Positions 1 to 6,401 are shown, numbered from the stretch's first letter. The stretch: 8,563 nt of DNA from Actinomycetota bacterium (GCA_009704225.1 WLEN01000024.1:1-8563); one strand, 5' to 3'. Notes: generated by a model from the sequence alone, not told the origin. Numbers and translations are program-made.

Positions 1-8
1 AAAGGAGT
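1..8 (+). promoter_or_regulatory. Strong Shine-Dalgarno site for the UPF0182 gene
   Basis: The sequence AAAGGAGT is a near-perfect match to the anti-Shine-Dalgarno end of 16S rRNA. AAGGAG ends at base 7, leaving eight bases before the GTG at 16. This fixes the start codon. It also shows that this mRNA has a leader, unlike several genes downstream. The promoter lies outside the window. Confidence 0.85.
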
Positions 9-15
9 TCATCTC

Positions 16-2850
16 GTGACTGTTCCCTCTTCGCTTCGTCAGCGTTCCCCCCTCATCGTTACGATCAGCGTTGTTCTCGCGCTGATTGGTGGTTTTGTGT
101 CCTTCGCCAGCGTGTGGGTCGATGTGCTGTGGTACGACCAGGCTGGGTTCACCTCTGTTCTATATACCCAGTGGATCGCCCTGGGAATCATTGGGGTTTC
201 CGCCTTTTTCCTCATGTCCGTTCCGCTATGGCTGAGCTTGAACATCGCGTATCGCACGCGACCATTGACGGTTCGATTGTCGGAAGGTGCGGAACGCTAC
301 CGTCTCGCCGTTGAACCGATTCGCAAACTCATCATGCACCTCGGGCCGCTGGTCGTTGGTGTGTTTGCCGGGATTGCGGCTGCAAGCAACTGGCCCATCG
401 TTGTGCAGTGGCTCAATAAGACCCCGTTCGGTCAGACTGATCCGCAGTTCGGGTTTGACGTGTCATTTTACGTCTATGACCTTCCGATGTACCAGTTTGT
501 CGTCGGGCAAATAGAGAGCGCACTTCTGGTTTCCCTTCTCGCTGGCGCGGCGGCTGGTTTCATCTATGGCGGTGTCCGAATTTCGGCGACCCGTGAGGTC
601 ATCGTTTCGAAGCCGTTCCGCGCCCAGATCGCCATTCTTGGAGCACTGTACGTGCTGGTTCAGGCCGCGAACCTGTGGATTAACCAATACAACACGCTGG
701 TGTCGCCCTCGGAGGGTTTCCTCGCCACGGGAGCCGGATTCACAGAGGCCACCGCAACAATCCCCGGCCACCAGATTCTCGCGGGTATTGCGGTGCTCGT
801 TGCTCTGTTCTTTGTGGTTACTGCCTTCGTCGGACGCTGGCGTCTTCCCATCCTCGGTGGTGCGATGCTCATCGTTGCCTCGATTGTCATCGGTGGCGTC
901 TACCCGTGGATTGTGCAGCGATTCCAGGTTGACCCCAGCGCTCGAACGCTGGAGGCCCAGTACATCCAGCGCAACATTGATGGAACGCGCGCAGGCTTCG
1001 GTTTGGACAAGGTCAACGAAGTTGTCTACGACGCGACGACGACGGCGGAACCGGGAGCCCTTCGCGCGGACGCCGAAACTACCGCACACATTCGCATCAT
1101 TGACCCCGGTCTCGTGTCGGACGCGTTTGCGCAACTCGAACAGTTCCGCCAGTATTACCGGTTTCCCGCGCACCTCGACGTCGATCGATACTTGATCGAT
1201 GGCACGATGCAAGACACGGTTCTTGCCCTCCGTGAGCTTGACCTCAGCGGCCAATCGTCAACCTCGTGGTACAACGACCACGTGGTCTACACTCACGGTT
1301 ACGGAATAGTCGCCGCCTACGGAAACGAACGCAACACCGACGGCCAGCCGACGTTCCTCGAATCGGGAATCCCCGTGTCCGGTTCGCTCGGCACGTACGA
1401 GCCACGCATCTATTTCGGTGAGTCATCGCCGCCCTACTCGATTGTCGGCGCGAAAGGCGCGGACGGGTCACTCGAGCTCGACTACCCATCGGCATCGTCC
1501 GAGTCCGAGGCGGGAAACGCGAAATACACCTTCGAAGGTGACGGCGGCCCCAAGCTGGACAACATCTTCACCCGGTTGATTTACGCAATGCATTTCCAAT
1601 CCGAACAGCTGCTGTTGTCAGACGCGATATCTGATGACTCACAGATTTTGTATGACCGTCACCCGCTGGTTCGTGTCAACAAGGTCGCGCCATATTTGAC
1701 GCTCGACAATGACCCGTACCCCGCTGTTGTGGACGGACGAGTCGTGTGGATTGTCGATGGCTACACCACGAGCACCAACTACCCCTATTCGACCCCGGTT
1801 GATATTTCGACCGCAATTCTCGACACGTACACCGCTGGGTCGACCGTACCGAGCGGTGCGGCTAACTACATGCGGAACTCGGTAAAGGCGACTGTCGACG
1901 CGTATGACGGCACGGTCACGATTTATGCGTGGGACGAGACGGATCCGGTGTTGTCGACCTGGGCAAAGATTTTCCCCGACACACTCCAGCCGGCGAGCAA
2001 AATGAGCGCCGACCTACTCGCGCACATCCGTTACCCCTCGGACTTATTCAAGGTCCAGCGCGAGGTTTTGGGTTCGTATCACGTGACGGACCCCGGAACG
2101 TTCTACTCTTCCGAGGACACGTGGGTCACTCCAAACGATCCAGTGTCGACACCCGAAAACCCCACGCTTCAACCGCCTTACTACCTGACGATGCAGATGC
2201 CGGGTGCGGAAAAGCCGGCATTCTCGTTGTACTCGACGTTCATTCCGCAGGCGACGGGCGAAAACTCGCGAAACGTCCTCTACGGATATTTGTCGGCGAA
2301 CTCCGACCCCGGCCCGGACTATGGCAAGTTGACACTGTTGACTTTGCCCAAACAAACCACAATCCCCGGTCCGGGTCAGGTTCAGGCCCAGTTCGACTCA
2401 GACGCGACTGTGAGCCAGCAGCTCAACTTGCTGCGTCAAGGACAGACCGAAGTCATTCCCGGAAACCTTCTAACCCTTCCGGTTGGGGGCGGGCTCTTGT
2501 ATGTCCAGCCGGTTTACGTGCGATCGACGGGTGAGACCTCGTATCCGTTGCTTCGGAAGATCCTGGTGTCCTTCGGTGACTCCATCGCATTTGAAGACAC
2601 GCTTCCCGCGGCGCTCGACACCCTCTTTGGAGGAAACGCAGGTGTCGATCCGGGGACACCGGAAACACCAACGGAACCGGTAACTCCCAACGAGAATGTA
2701 TCCCCGCAACTCCAAGCGGCACTCGAGGAGGCACGTCAAGCCCTGCTCGACCGGGCAGCGGCGTACAAGGCGAATGATCTGGTTGCCGCCGCCGAAGCGG
2801 ACAAGAAACTCCAAGCCGCTTTGCAGAGGGCATACGAACTCTCGCGCTAA
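16..2850 (+). CDS. UPF0182 family integral membrane protein
   Basis: This is a complete 944-residue protein of the UPF0182 family, whose molecular function is not established. It starts at GTG, eight bases after AAGGAG. The N-terminal third carries about seven hydrophobic segments, near residues 12-35, 52-76, 105-128, 160-187, 203-223, 250-272 and 277-300. Family-type motifs are visible: FGFDVSFYVYDLPMY at 145-159 and RNIDGTRAGFGLDKV at 319-333. The rest, from about residue 301, is a large hydrophilic domain, probably extracytoplasmic. The C-terminus has a Pro/Thr/Glu-rich linker (about 876-897) and then a charged Ala/Leu/Glu-rich helix (about 898-944). Length and architecture match other actinobacterial members, and no frameshift is seen. 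The gene appears monocistronic here, as it is followed by a separately promoted tRNA. The family call is firm; any functional claim would be a guess. Confidence 0.93.
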   Translation: MTVPSSLRQRSPLIVTISVVLALIGGFVSFASVWVDVLWYDQAGFTSVLYTQWIALGIIGVSAFFLMSVPLWLSLNIAYRTRPLTVRLSEGAERYRLAVEPIRKLIMHLGPLVVGVFAGIAAASNWPIVVQWLNKTPFGQTDPQFGFDVSFYVYDLPMYQFVVGQIESALLVSLLAGAAAGFIYGGVRISATREVIVSKPFRAQIAILGALYVLVQAANLWINQYNTLVSPSEGFLATGAGFTEATATIPGHQILAGIAVLVALFFVVTAFVGRWRLPILGGAMLIVASIVIGGVYPWIVQRFQVDPSARTLEAQYIQRNIDGTRAGFGLDKVNEVVYDATTTAEPGALRADAETTAHIRIIDPGLVSDAFAQLEQFRQYYRFPAHLDVDRYLIDGTMQDTVLALRELDLSGQSSTSWYNDHVVYTHGYGIVAAYGNERNTDGQPTFLESGIPVSGSLGTYEPRIYFGESSPPYSIVGAKGADGSLELDYPSASSESEAGNAKYTFEGDGGPKLDNIFTRLIYAMHFQSEQLLLSDAISDDSQILYDRHPLVRVNKVAPYLTLDNDPYPAVVDGRVVWIVDGYTTSTNYPYSTPVDISTAILDTYTAGSTVPSGAANYMRNSVKATVDAYDGTVTIYAWDETDPVLSTWAKIFPDTLQPASKMSADLLAHIRYPSDLFKVQREVLGSYHVTDPGTFYSSEDTWVTPNDPVSTPENPTLQPPYYLTMQMPGAEKPAFSLYSTFIPQATGENSRNVLYGYLSANSDPGPDYGKLTLLTLPKQTTIPGPGQVQAQFDSDATVSQQLNLLRQGQTEVIPGNLLTLPVGGGLLYVQPVYVRSTGETSYPLLRKILVSFGDSIAFEDTLPAALDTLFGGNAGVDPGTPETPTEPVTPNENVSPQLQAALEEARQALLDRAAAYKANDLVAAAEADKKLQAALQRAYELSR

Positions 2851-2856
2851 CCCGAT

Positions 2857-2885
2857 TTCGCTGGGCAATTGCCCCGTGATAGACT
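2857..2885 (+). promoter_or_regulatory. Putative promoter of tRNA-fMet
   Basis: TAGACT at 2880-2885 fits an actinobacterial TANNNT -10 box within the context GATAGACTCG. It lies 12 bases upstream of the first tRNA base. A weak -35 candidate, TTCGCT (2857-2862), sits 17 bases before it. The spacer is largely filled by a perfect palindrome (2863-2874). The -10 context GATAGRCTCG recurs before the nitrilase gene at 3031-3040. The -10 call is moderately sure; the -35 call is weak. Confidence 0.55.
2863..2874. repeat. Perfect 12-bp palindrome GGGCAATTGCCC
   Basis: GGGCAATTGCCC reads the same on both strands. It lies between the UPF0182 stop and the tRNA gene, inside the presumed -35/-10 spacer of the tRNA promoter. 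As RNA it could form only a 4-bp stem with an AATT loop and has no U-run after it, so it is not a convincing terminator. It might be a protein-binding site or chance. Confidence 0.5.
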
Positions 2886-2897
2886 CGACCCTTGTGA

Positions 2898-2974
2898 CGC
2901 GGGGTGGAGCAGTTCGGTAGCTCGCCGGGCTCATAACCCGGAGGTCGTAGGTTCAAATCCTGCCCCCGCAACCA
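2898..2974 (+). tRNA. Initiator tRNA-fMet (anticodon CAT), CCA encoded
   Basis: All cloverleaf elements can be placed. The acceptor 5' strand CGCGGGG (2898-2904) pairs with CCCCGCA (2964-2970). The D stem is GAGC/GCTC (2907-2910 and 2920-2923). The anticodon stem CCGGG/CCCGG (2925-2929 and 2937-2941) holds the loop CTCATAA, with anticodon CAT at 2932-2934. The T arm is GTAGG-TTCAAAT-CCTGC (2947-2963). The discriminator A (2971) and CCA (2972-2974) are encoded. Three hallmarks identify the initiator rather than the elongator: a C1-A72 mismatch (C2898 with A2970), an A11-U24 pair in the D stem, and three consecutive G-C pairs at the base of the anticodon stem. It acts in translation initiation after charging and formylation. 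Confidence 0.98.
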
Positions 2975-2980
2975 CGTGAA

Positions 2981-3014
2981 ACGGTCCCGAATTCGTTCGG
3001 GGCCGTTTTCGTTT
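2981..3014 (+). terminator. Intrinsic terminator after tRNA-fMet with UUCG loop
   Basis: An 11-bp stem pairs 2981-2991 (ACGGTCCCGAA) with 2996-3006 (TTCGGGGCCGT), with a single T-G wobble. The loop is the tetranucleotide TTCG (2992-2995). A T-rich tract, TTTCGTTT (3007-3014), follows. It starts six bases after the tRNA CCA end, as expected for the 3' end of the tRNA precursor. It also separates the tRNA from the nitrilase gene, whose -10 box lies 19 bases beyond. Confidence 0.93.
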
Positions 3015-3032
3015 GCACAAATCGCTGGGCGA

Positions 3033-3038
3033 TAGGCT
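3033..3038 (+). promoter_or_regulatory. -10 box giving a likely leaderless nitrilase mRNA
   Basis: TAGGCT matches TANNNT and is followed by exactly six bases and then the ATG at 3045. Transcription would therefore start at or next to the start codon. No Shine-Dalgarno sequence precedes the ATG at a usable distance. The flanking GATAGGCTCG resembles the tRNA promoter -10 region (GATAGACTCG). No good -35 is visible; the upstream region overlaps the terminator tail. Confidence 0.65.
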
Positions 3039-3044
3039 CGGAAT

Positions 3045-3833
3045 ATGGAGAGCCTCAGCGTCGGGTTGGTGCAATTTTCGCCGTCCGATGACGCCGCCGA
3101 CAACCGTGATGTGTTGCGCGACGCGTTTGGCCAGATCGACGACGCCGACCTCATCGTTCTTCCCGAATATTCCGCGTGGTTTCACGCCGACAACAGTCTC
3201 TGGCATGATGGCGCAGAACTCATTGACGGACCATTCGTCACATTTTTGACGGAACAATCGCGGAAACACGCGGCGACGATTCTCGCTGGGCTACTCGTAT
3301 CGAATGGCGACATCATCACCAATACCGTTGTCGCGGTCGATACCCACGGCGTAGTCGGACGATACGACAAGGTCCACTTGTATGACGCGTTCGGAGCGCT
3401 CGAATCGGCTGTCATCACGGCGGGGGACCCAGCCGAATCCCCGTTGATCGTTGACGTCAACGGATGGTCGGTCGGCGTTCAAACATGTTACGACCTCCGA
3501 TTTCCCGAGGTGTCGCGCCGCTTGGTGGATGCGGGGGCAACAGTCCTTGCGGTTCCCGCGGATTGGGTTCCGGGTCCGCGAAAGTCGGAACACTGGCAGA
3601 CGCTCTTGAGGGCTCGGGCCATCGAGAACGTCTCGTGGGTTGTCGCTGCGAATCACGCCGGGTCTTCCGGAATCGGAGAATCAATGGTCATCGACCCGCT
3701 GGGGGATGTCATCATCGAGGCCAGCACGGGCGAAATCGTGTTGGACGTCGTTCTTGACCCCGGCGCGGTTCTGGCGGCACGCCGTGTGAACCCAGCTCTT
3801 CGGAATCGTCGCTACGGGGTCGCACCGCTCTAG
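3045..3833 (+). CDS. Carbon-nitrogen hydrolase (nitrilase superfamily)
   Basis: The 262-residue product is a cytosolic nitrilase-superfamily amidohydrolase. These enzymes hydrolyse a non-peptide C-N bond through a Glu-Lys-Cys triad. All three sites are visible: Glu41 in VLPEYS, Lys109 in GRYDKVHLYD, and Cys148 in QTCYDLRFPEV. Glu120 in GALES may be the auxiliary glutamate. Late family-type segments include RARAIENVSWVVAANHAG (190-207) and GESMVIDPLGDV (211-222). The length is normal for a single-domain member, with no signal peptide or membrane segment. The ATG follows a -10 box by six bases, so the mRNA is probably leaderless. It stands alone between the tRNA terminator and the lipoprotein gene. 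The YDKVHLYDAFG and CYDLRFPE motifs are reminiscent of the Nit1/Nit2 amidase branch (deaminated glutathione or omega-amides), but substrate cannot be assigned from sequence. Confidence 0.93.
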   Translation: MESLSVGLVQFSPSDDAADNRDVLRDAFGQIDDADLIVLPEYSAWFHADNSLWHDGAELIDGPFVTFLTEQSRKHAATILAGLLVSNGDIITNTVVAVDTHGVVGRYDKVHLYDAFGALESAVITAGDPAESPLIVDVNGWSVGVQTCYDLRFPEVSRRLVDAGATVLAVPADWVPGPRKSEHWQTLLRARAIENVSWVVAANHAGSSGIGESMVIDPLGDVIIEASTGEIVLDVVLDPGAVLAARRVNPALRNRRYGVAPL

Positions 3834-3838
3834 CTGGG

Positions 3839-3881
3839 GATAATTCGCCCCGACCTCGGCGAGGTGTGGCACCCTCACTGA
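3839..3881 (+). promoter_or_regulatory. Upstream region of lipoprotein gene: two candidate -10 boxes and a small hairpin
   Basis: Two readings are possible. CACCCT (3870-3875) lies exactly six bases before the ATG at 3882, the spacing seen at three other genes here, but it deviates from TANNNT in its first base. GATAAT (3839-3844) is closer to the classical TATAAT and would give a leader of about 30 bases. Within that leader, ACCTC (3853-3857) pairs perfectly with GAGGT (3861-3865) across a GGC loop, hiding the only Shine-Dalgarno-like GAGGTG, which is in any case 15 bases from the ATG. Neither promoter is certain. Confidence 0.4.
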
Positions 3882-4379
3882 ATGCGCATTTCGTTAACCG
3901 TTGCATTCGTGCTACTACTCGCGGGTTGCTCTGCAGGAGTACTCCCCGAGAACGTTTCCGCCGCGACACCGCCGGCGATCGCAGATACCAGCGTCCTCAT
4001 ATCGGATGCCGAGGCGTTGATTGGGGCGACGCTGAAAGAGTACGTCGACGTGACGAATCACATCGTGTCCGGTGATGCTCCGGTCTCGGCAATAAATGAC
4101 CTGACTACTCCCGAATGGTCGATCGAAGAAGCCGCCGGATTCGAGGCCCTCGATGCGTTGGGTGGAAGTGCAGCGGCTGTCTCGATGGCTCGTTGGCAGC
4201 TCACCTCGATGCGGGGACGACACACACTGGTTGATGCAATCGTTTCGGCCTGTCTGGGCAGCCCCACAACACAGATGCATGTGACCGTTCGATTGATTCC
4301 GCGCGACGGCGCAATCATCATCGATGAGATTTCACCGTGGGAGGACTCAACGTGGTGCGCCATGTCGCCGTCGCTCTGA
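3882..4379 (+). CDS. Predicted lipoprotein of unknown function
   Basis: I do not recognise a named family for this 165-residue protein. The N-terminus is a lipoprotein signal: a short basic start (MR), a hydrophobic core, and the lipobox LAGC with the lipidated cysteine at residue 16. The mature protein would be anchored on the outer face of the cytoplasmic membrane. After a Ala/Ser/Pro-rich stretch (about 17-37), residues 38-160 look like one small alpha/beta domain. Cys124 (SACLGS) and Cys159 (STWCAM) could form a disulfide. The C-terminal strand pattern VTVRLIPRDGAIIIDEISPW followed by WC is the best conserved-looking part. Its end overlaps the PKD-protein start by 28 bases, suggesting translational coupling and a joint role. 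The start is supported by the signal peptide and by the six-base spacing to a -10-like CACCCT. Confidence 0.8.
   Translation: MRISLTVAFVLLLAGCSAGVLPENVSAATPPAIADTSVLISDAEALIGATLKEYVDVTNHIVSGDAPVSAINDLTTPEWSIEEAAGFEALDALGGSAAAVSMARWQLTSMRGRHTLVDAIVSACLGSPTTQMHVTVRLIPRDGAIIIDEISPWEDSTWCAMSPSL
4339..4345 (+). promoter_or_regulatory. Shine-Dalgarno site deciding the PKD-protein start
   Basis: GGGAGGA lies inside the 3' end of the lipoprotein gene, six bases before the GTG at 4352 and nine before the GTG at 4355. It cannot serve the further upstream GTG at 4337, which it overlaps. It supports reinitiation by ribosomes finishing the lipoprotein gene. Confidence 0.65.
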
Positions 4380-5107
4380 TTTTTGCGCTGACGACGACGG
4401 CGATGTCGACGCCCGCGACAGCACTCTCATGCAGCGGCGCACAGATTTCTGCGGGGACGTGTTCAGTTGGCGGCGGAACAACCGACACCGGAGTCGACCT
4501 GTGGGGAGACGTGACGACGGGCGGCTCTTCCGGAAGCGCTGATTCCGATGGACCGGATGAATGCCCCGTCGTTGTCAACGGGCAGTGCGTGGGCTCCTCA
4601 CCGCCTAAGGGTGGTGGGGGACCGACGACCGTCAGCGATCTCGAATCGTTTAAACCGCGCTCACCGCAGCAGTTCGCCGAACCGTCCGGATGGGCAATCC
4701 AACGGATCCCGGTGAATTTTTGGTCAAACGCGAAGACTCACGTCGTCTCGGGCATACTGCTGGACAACCCCGCCGATGTCAGATTTTCCCCGGTGGTGTA
4801 TCGGCGATCCTTTGGAGACGGTTCGAGACAGACGAGCGAGAGTCCTGGTGACACCTGGCGGGAACTCGGCCAGCCACCGTGGACACGAACACTGACGAGC
4901 CACTCGTACGACGAGGTGGGAGACGTTCGAGTTCGGCTCGTCGTCTGGTACTCGGCGGCATTTCGTTTCGGTTCTCAACGCTGGCGACGGCTTACTGGAC
5001 TCGTGAAGGTCCGGGCGAATGACCTCTCCATCAGTGTTCTCTCGGCCGACACGGTGCTCGTCGATCGGCCGTGTTCGCGGGGGGCAATCGGATGCCCCGA
5101 CGGGTAA
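4352..5107 (+). CDS. Secreted PKD-like protein, function unknown
   Basis: From the GTG at 4352 the product is 251 residues. A Sec signal peptide is clear: basic MVRH, hydrophobic core, and a probable cleavage after PATA (residue 24). The mature part starts with a low-complexity Gly/Ser/Thr/Asp-rich region (about 38-95) carrying four cysteines (27, 37, 71, 79). A PKD-like beta-sandwich spans about 141-222. The PKD hallmark FGDG is at 154-157, then SHSYDEVGDVRVRLVVWY at 183-200, matching the pattern H-x-Y-x-x-x-G-x-x-x-V. Two more cysteines (241, 248) end the protein. Six cysteines would allow three disulfides, fitting an exported protein. PKD folds usually mediate surface or polysaccharide/protein contacts; no catalytic motif is seen. 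GTG at 4337 is an alternative start, but the GGGAGGA site at 4339-4345 favours 4352 or 4355. It is coupled to the upstream lipoprotein gene. Confidence 0.75.
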   Translation: MVRHVAVALIFALTTTAMSTPATALSCSGAQISAGTCSVGGGTTDTGVDLWGDVTTGGSSGSADSDGPDECPVVVNGQCVGSSPPKGGGGPTTVSDLESFKPRSPQQFAEPSGWAIQRIPVNFWSNAKTHVVSGILLDNPADVRFSPVVYRRSFGDGSRQTSESPGDTWRELGQPPWTRTLTSHSYDEVGDVRVRLVVWYSAAFRFGSQRWRRLTGLVKVRANDLSISVLSADTVLVDRPCSRGAIGCPDG

Positions 5108-5109
5108 AT

Positions 5110-5152
5110 CAAGGAAACACATAGGTGCCTTTGGGAAATTCTTAGGAAAAGC
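5110..5152 (+). repeat. Tandem ~11-bp direct repeats upstream of the HtrA gene
   Basis: The units are CAAGGAAACAC (5110-5120), a degenerate 10-base unit ATAGGTGCCT (5121-5130), TTGGGAAATTC (5131-5141) and TTAGGAAAAGC (5142-5152). The last two are directly abutting 11-mers agreeing at 8 of 11 bases, and GGAAA recurs in phase one helical turn apart. The array fills most of the gap between the PKD stop and the HtrA start and ends four bases before a candidate -10 box. This is the layout of OmpR-family response-regulator activator sites. That reading is inference. Confidence 0.6.
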
Positions 5153-5155
5153 GTC

Positions 5156-5161
5156 CATTCT
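5156..5161 (+). promoter_or_regulatory. Candidate -10 box of the HtrA gene
   Basis: CATTCT resembles TANNNT with a C in the first position and lies seven bases before the ATG at 5169, suggesting a leaderless or near-leaderless transcript. GAGGG at 5163-5167 ends one base before the ATG, too close for a normal Shine-Dalgarno site. No good -35 is seen; the repeat at 5142-5152 covers that region, as expected for an activator-dependent promoter. Confidence 0.45.
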
Positions 5162-5168
5162 TGAGGGT

Positions 5169-6401
5169 ATGGAAAACGAGAACGTCCCTACCCCCAAACC
5201 CCGCGCCCCTCGAGTTCGTAAACCCGCCGTCGTGGTCGAGGCACCGCCCGCCGCAGAACAGGGGCCGACTCGCGTGCAGCGTCGACCATTCCTTGTGGGT
5301 GACATGCCCGTCAAAACGGCCGCTGGAATTGCGGTCGTCGCCGGATTGATCGGTGGCGGTGTGGGGGTTGCCATCGCGGGCTTGACCGGGTCGACTTTTC
5401 GAACCGTCGTGCAACCTCAAGTTGTCACCATCAACGGGTCATCGGACACCAGTGTGGCCACCGCCGTCGCGTCAAAGGCGCTGCCGTCCGTCGTGACCAT
5501 CGAAGTGTCGGGTCCCTCCGCTGCTGGATCGGGTTCTGGTGTCATCTATTCCGAGAACGGGTACATCATCACCAATAGCCATGTCGCAACCCTTGGAGGC
5601 GCGGAACAGAAAGCGACGATTCGGGTGACACTGAGCGATGGGCGCTTGTTCCCGGCAACCGTCGTCGGTACGGACCCAATTCTTGACATCGCCGTCATCA
5701 AAATCAACGCGACCGGACTCGTCCCCGTCGTCTTCGGTGATGCTGATTCAATCACAGTGGGAAGTGAGGTGATTGCGATCGGAGCGCCCCTCGGACTTCA
5801 AAACACTGTCACGGACGGCGTCGTTTCGGCACTCAACCGATCTATCACCATTTCGAACAAGGGCAACGGGTTCAACTTCGATCTCCCGGGGAATGAGCAG
5901 TCAGCTCTTGCCCAAGATCTTTCCCTGCCCGTCATCCAAACGGACGCCTCGATCAACCCAGGAAACTCGGGTGGAGCTCTTCTCAACACCCGCGGGGAAC
6001 TCGTCGGAATAAATGTCGCAATCGCGAGTAGTGGTTCGTCGTCCGGTTCGATCGGTGTGGGTTTTGCGCTACCGGCGACACTCGTCAAACGCGTCGCGAC
6101 AGATCTCATCGAATTCGGTTCGGCTCAACACGGTCGAATCGGCGCGATGGTGAGTGCCGTCGGCACGGCAAACGGTGTGATTGGTGCCATCATTCGTGAC
6201 GTTGATCCGGGCTCACCGGCCGAAGCAGCGGGGATGGAAAAGGGAGATGTTGTCACTATGTTCAACGGGGTCCCTATCCGCGACGAGATTGACATCACCG
6301 CTCAGGTTCGTTCGCTTCGTCCGGGAGATGTCGCGACATTCACCTATGTTCGTGGCGGGGTTTCACGCGAAGGATCGGTGACAGTGGGCTCGCTCGAGTA
6401 G
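5169..6401 (+). CDS. Membrane-anchored S1C serine protease (HtrA/DegP-like) with PDZ domain
   Basis: The product is a 410-residue trypsin-like protease that degrades or refolds damaged exported proteins at the cell surface. Residues 1-47 form a Pro/Arg/Lys-rich cytoplasmic tail. One membrane anchor (about 49-75) follows, then a Ser/Thr-rich linker, the protease domain (about 95-312) and one PDZ domain (about 322-405). The triad is intact: His138 in ITNSHV (family usually TNNHV), Asp173 in DPILDIAVI, Ser267 in NPGNSGGAL. The PDZ part shows DVDPGSPAEAAGMEKGDVV (344-362). The ATG at 5169 is preferred over an in-frame ATG at 5019. The latter would add 50 residues, lie inside the PKD gene, and put the repeats and promoter in coding sequence. 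The tandem repeats suggest control by an envelope-stress two-component system; mycobacterial pepD under MprAB is a known parallel. The specific protease name (DegP, DegQ, PepD) cannot be settled. Confidence 0.94.
   Translation: MENENVPTPKPRAPRVRKPAVVVEAPPAAEQGPTRVQRRPFLVGDMPVKTAAGIAVVAGLIGGGVGVAIAGLTGSTFRTVVQPQVVTINGSSDTSVATAVASKALPSVVTIEVSGPSAAGSGSGVIYSENGYIITNSHVATLGGAEQKATIRVTLSDGRLFPATVVGTDPILDIAVIKINATGLVPVVFGDADSITVGSEVIAIGAPLGLQNTVTDGVVSALNRSITISNKGNGFNFDLPGNEQSALAQDLSLPVIQTDASINPGNSGGALLNTRGELVGINVAIASSGSSSGSIGVGFALPATLVKRVATDLIEFGSAQHGRIGAMVSAVGTANGVIGAIIRDVDPGSPAEAAGMEKGDVVTMFNGVPIRDEIDITAQVRSLRPGDVATFTYVRGGVSREGSVTVGSLE

Noticed and set aside
463..1254. Long minus-strand open frame (263 codons) opposite UPF0182
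   Set aside because: It is a codon-bias shadow of a GC-rich gene. The product has no recognisable domain, and the sense strand encodes a clear family member throughout.
2453..3269. Minus-strand open frames across the tRNA, giving peptides such as GQDLNLRPPGYEP and GAGFEPTTSG
   Set aside because: These are the familiar spurious translations of the antisense strand of tRNA genes. They cross the end of UPF0182, the tRNA, its terminator and the nitrilase start, and have no independent support.
4337..4351. GTG at 4337 as start of the PKD protein
   Set aside because: The only Shine-Dalgarno sequence (4339-4345) overlaps it and is correctly spaced for GTG at 4352 or 4355. The later start also gives a cleaner signal peptide.
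5019..5168. Upstream in-frame ATG at 5019 for the HtrA protein
   Set aside because: It would overlap the PKD gene by 89 bases, has no ribosome-binding site, and would turn the tandem repeats and -10 box into coding sequence. The ATG at 5169 gives a typical cytoplasmic tail and anchor.
4724..5374. Minus-strand open frame (216 codons) across the PKD/HtrA junction
   Set aside because: Low-complexity Arg/Thr/Pro-rich product, no ribosome-binding site, and it overlaps the promoter region and two supported genes.
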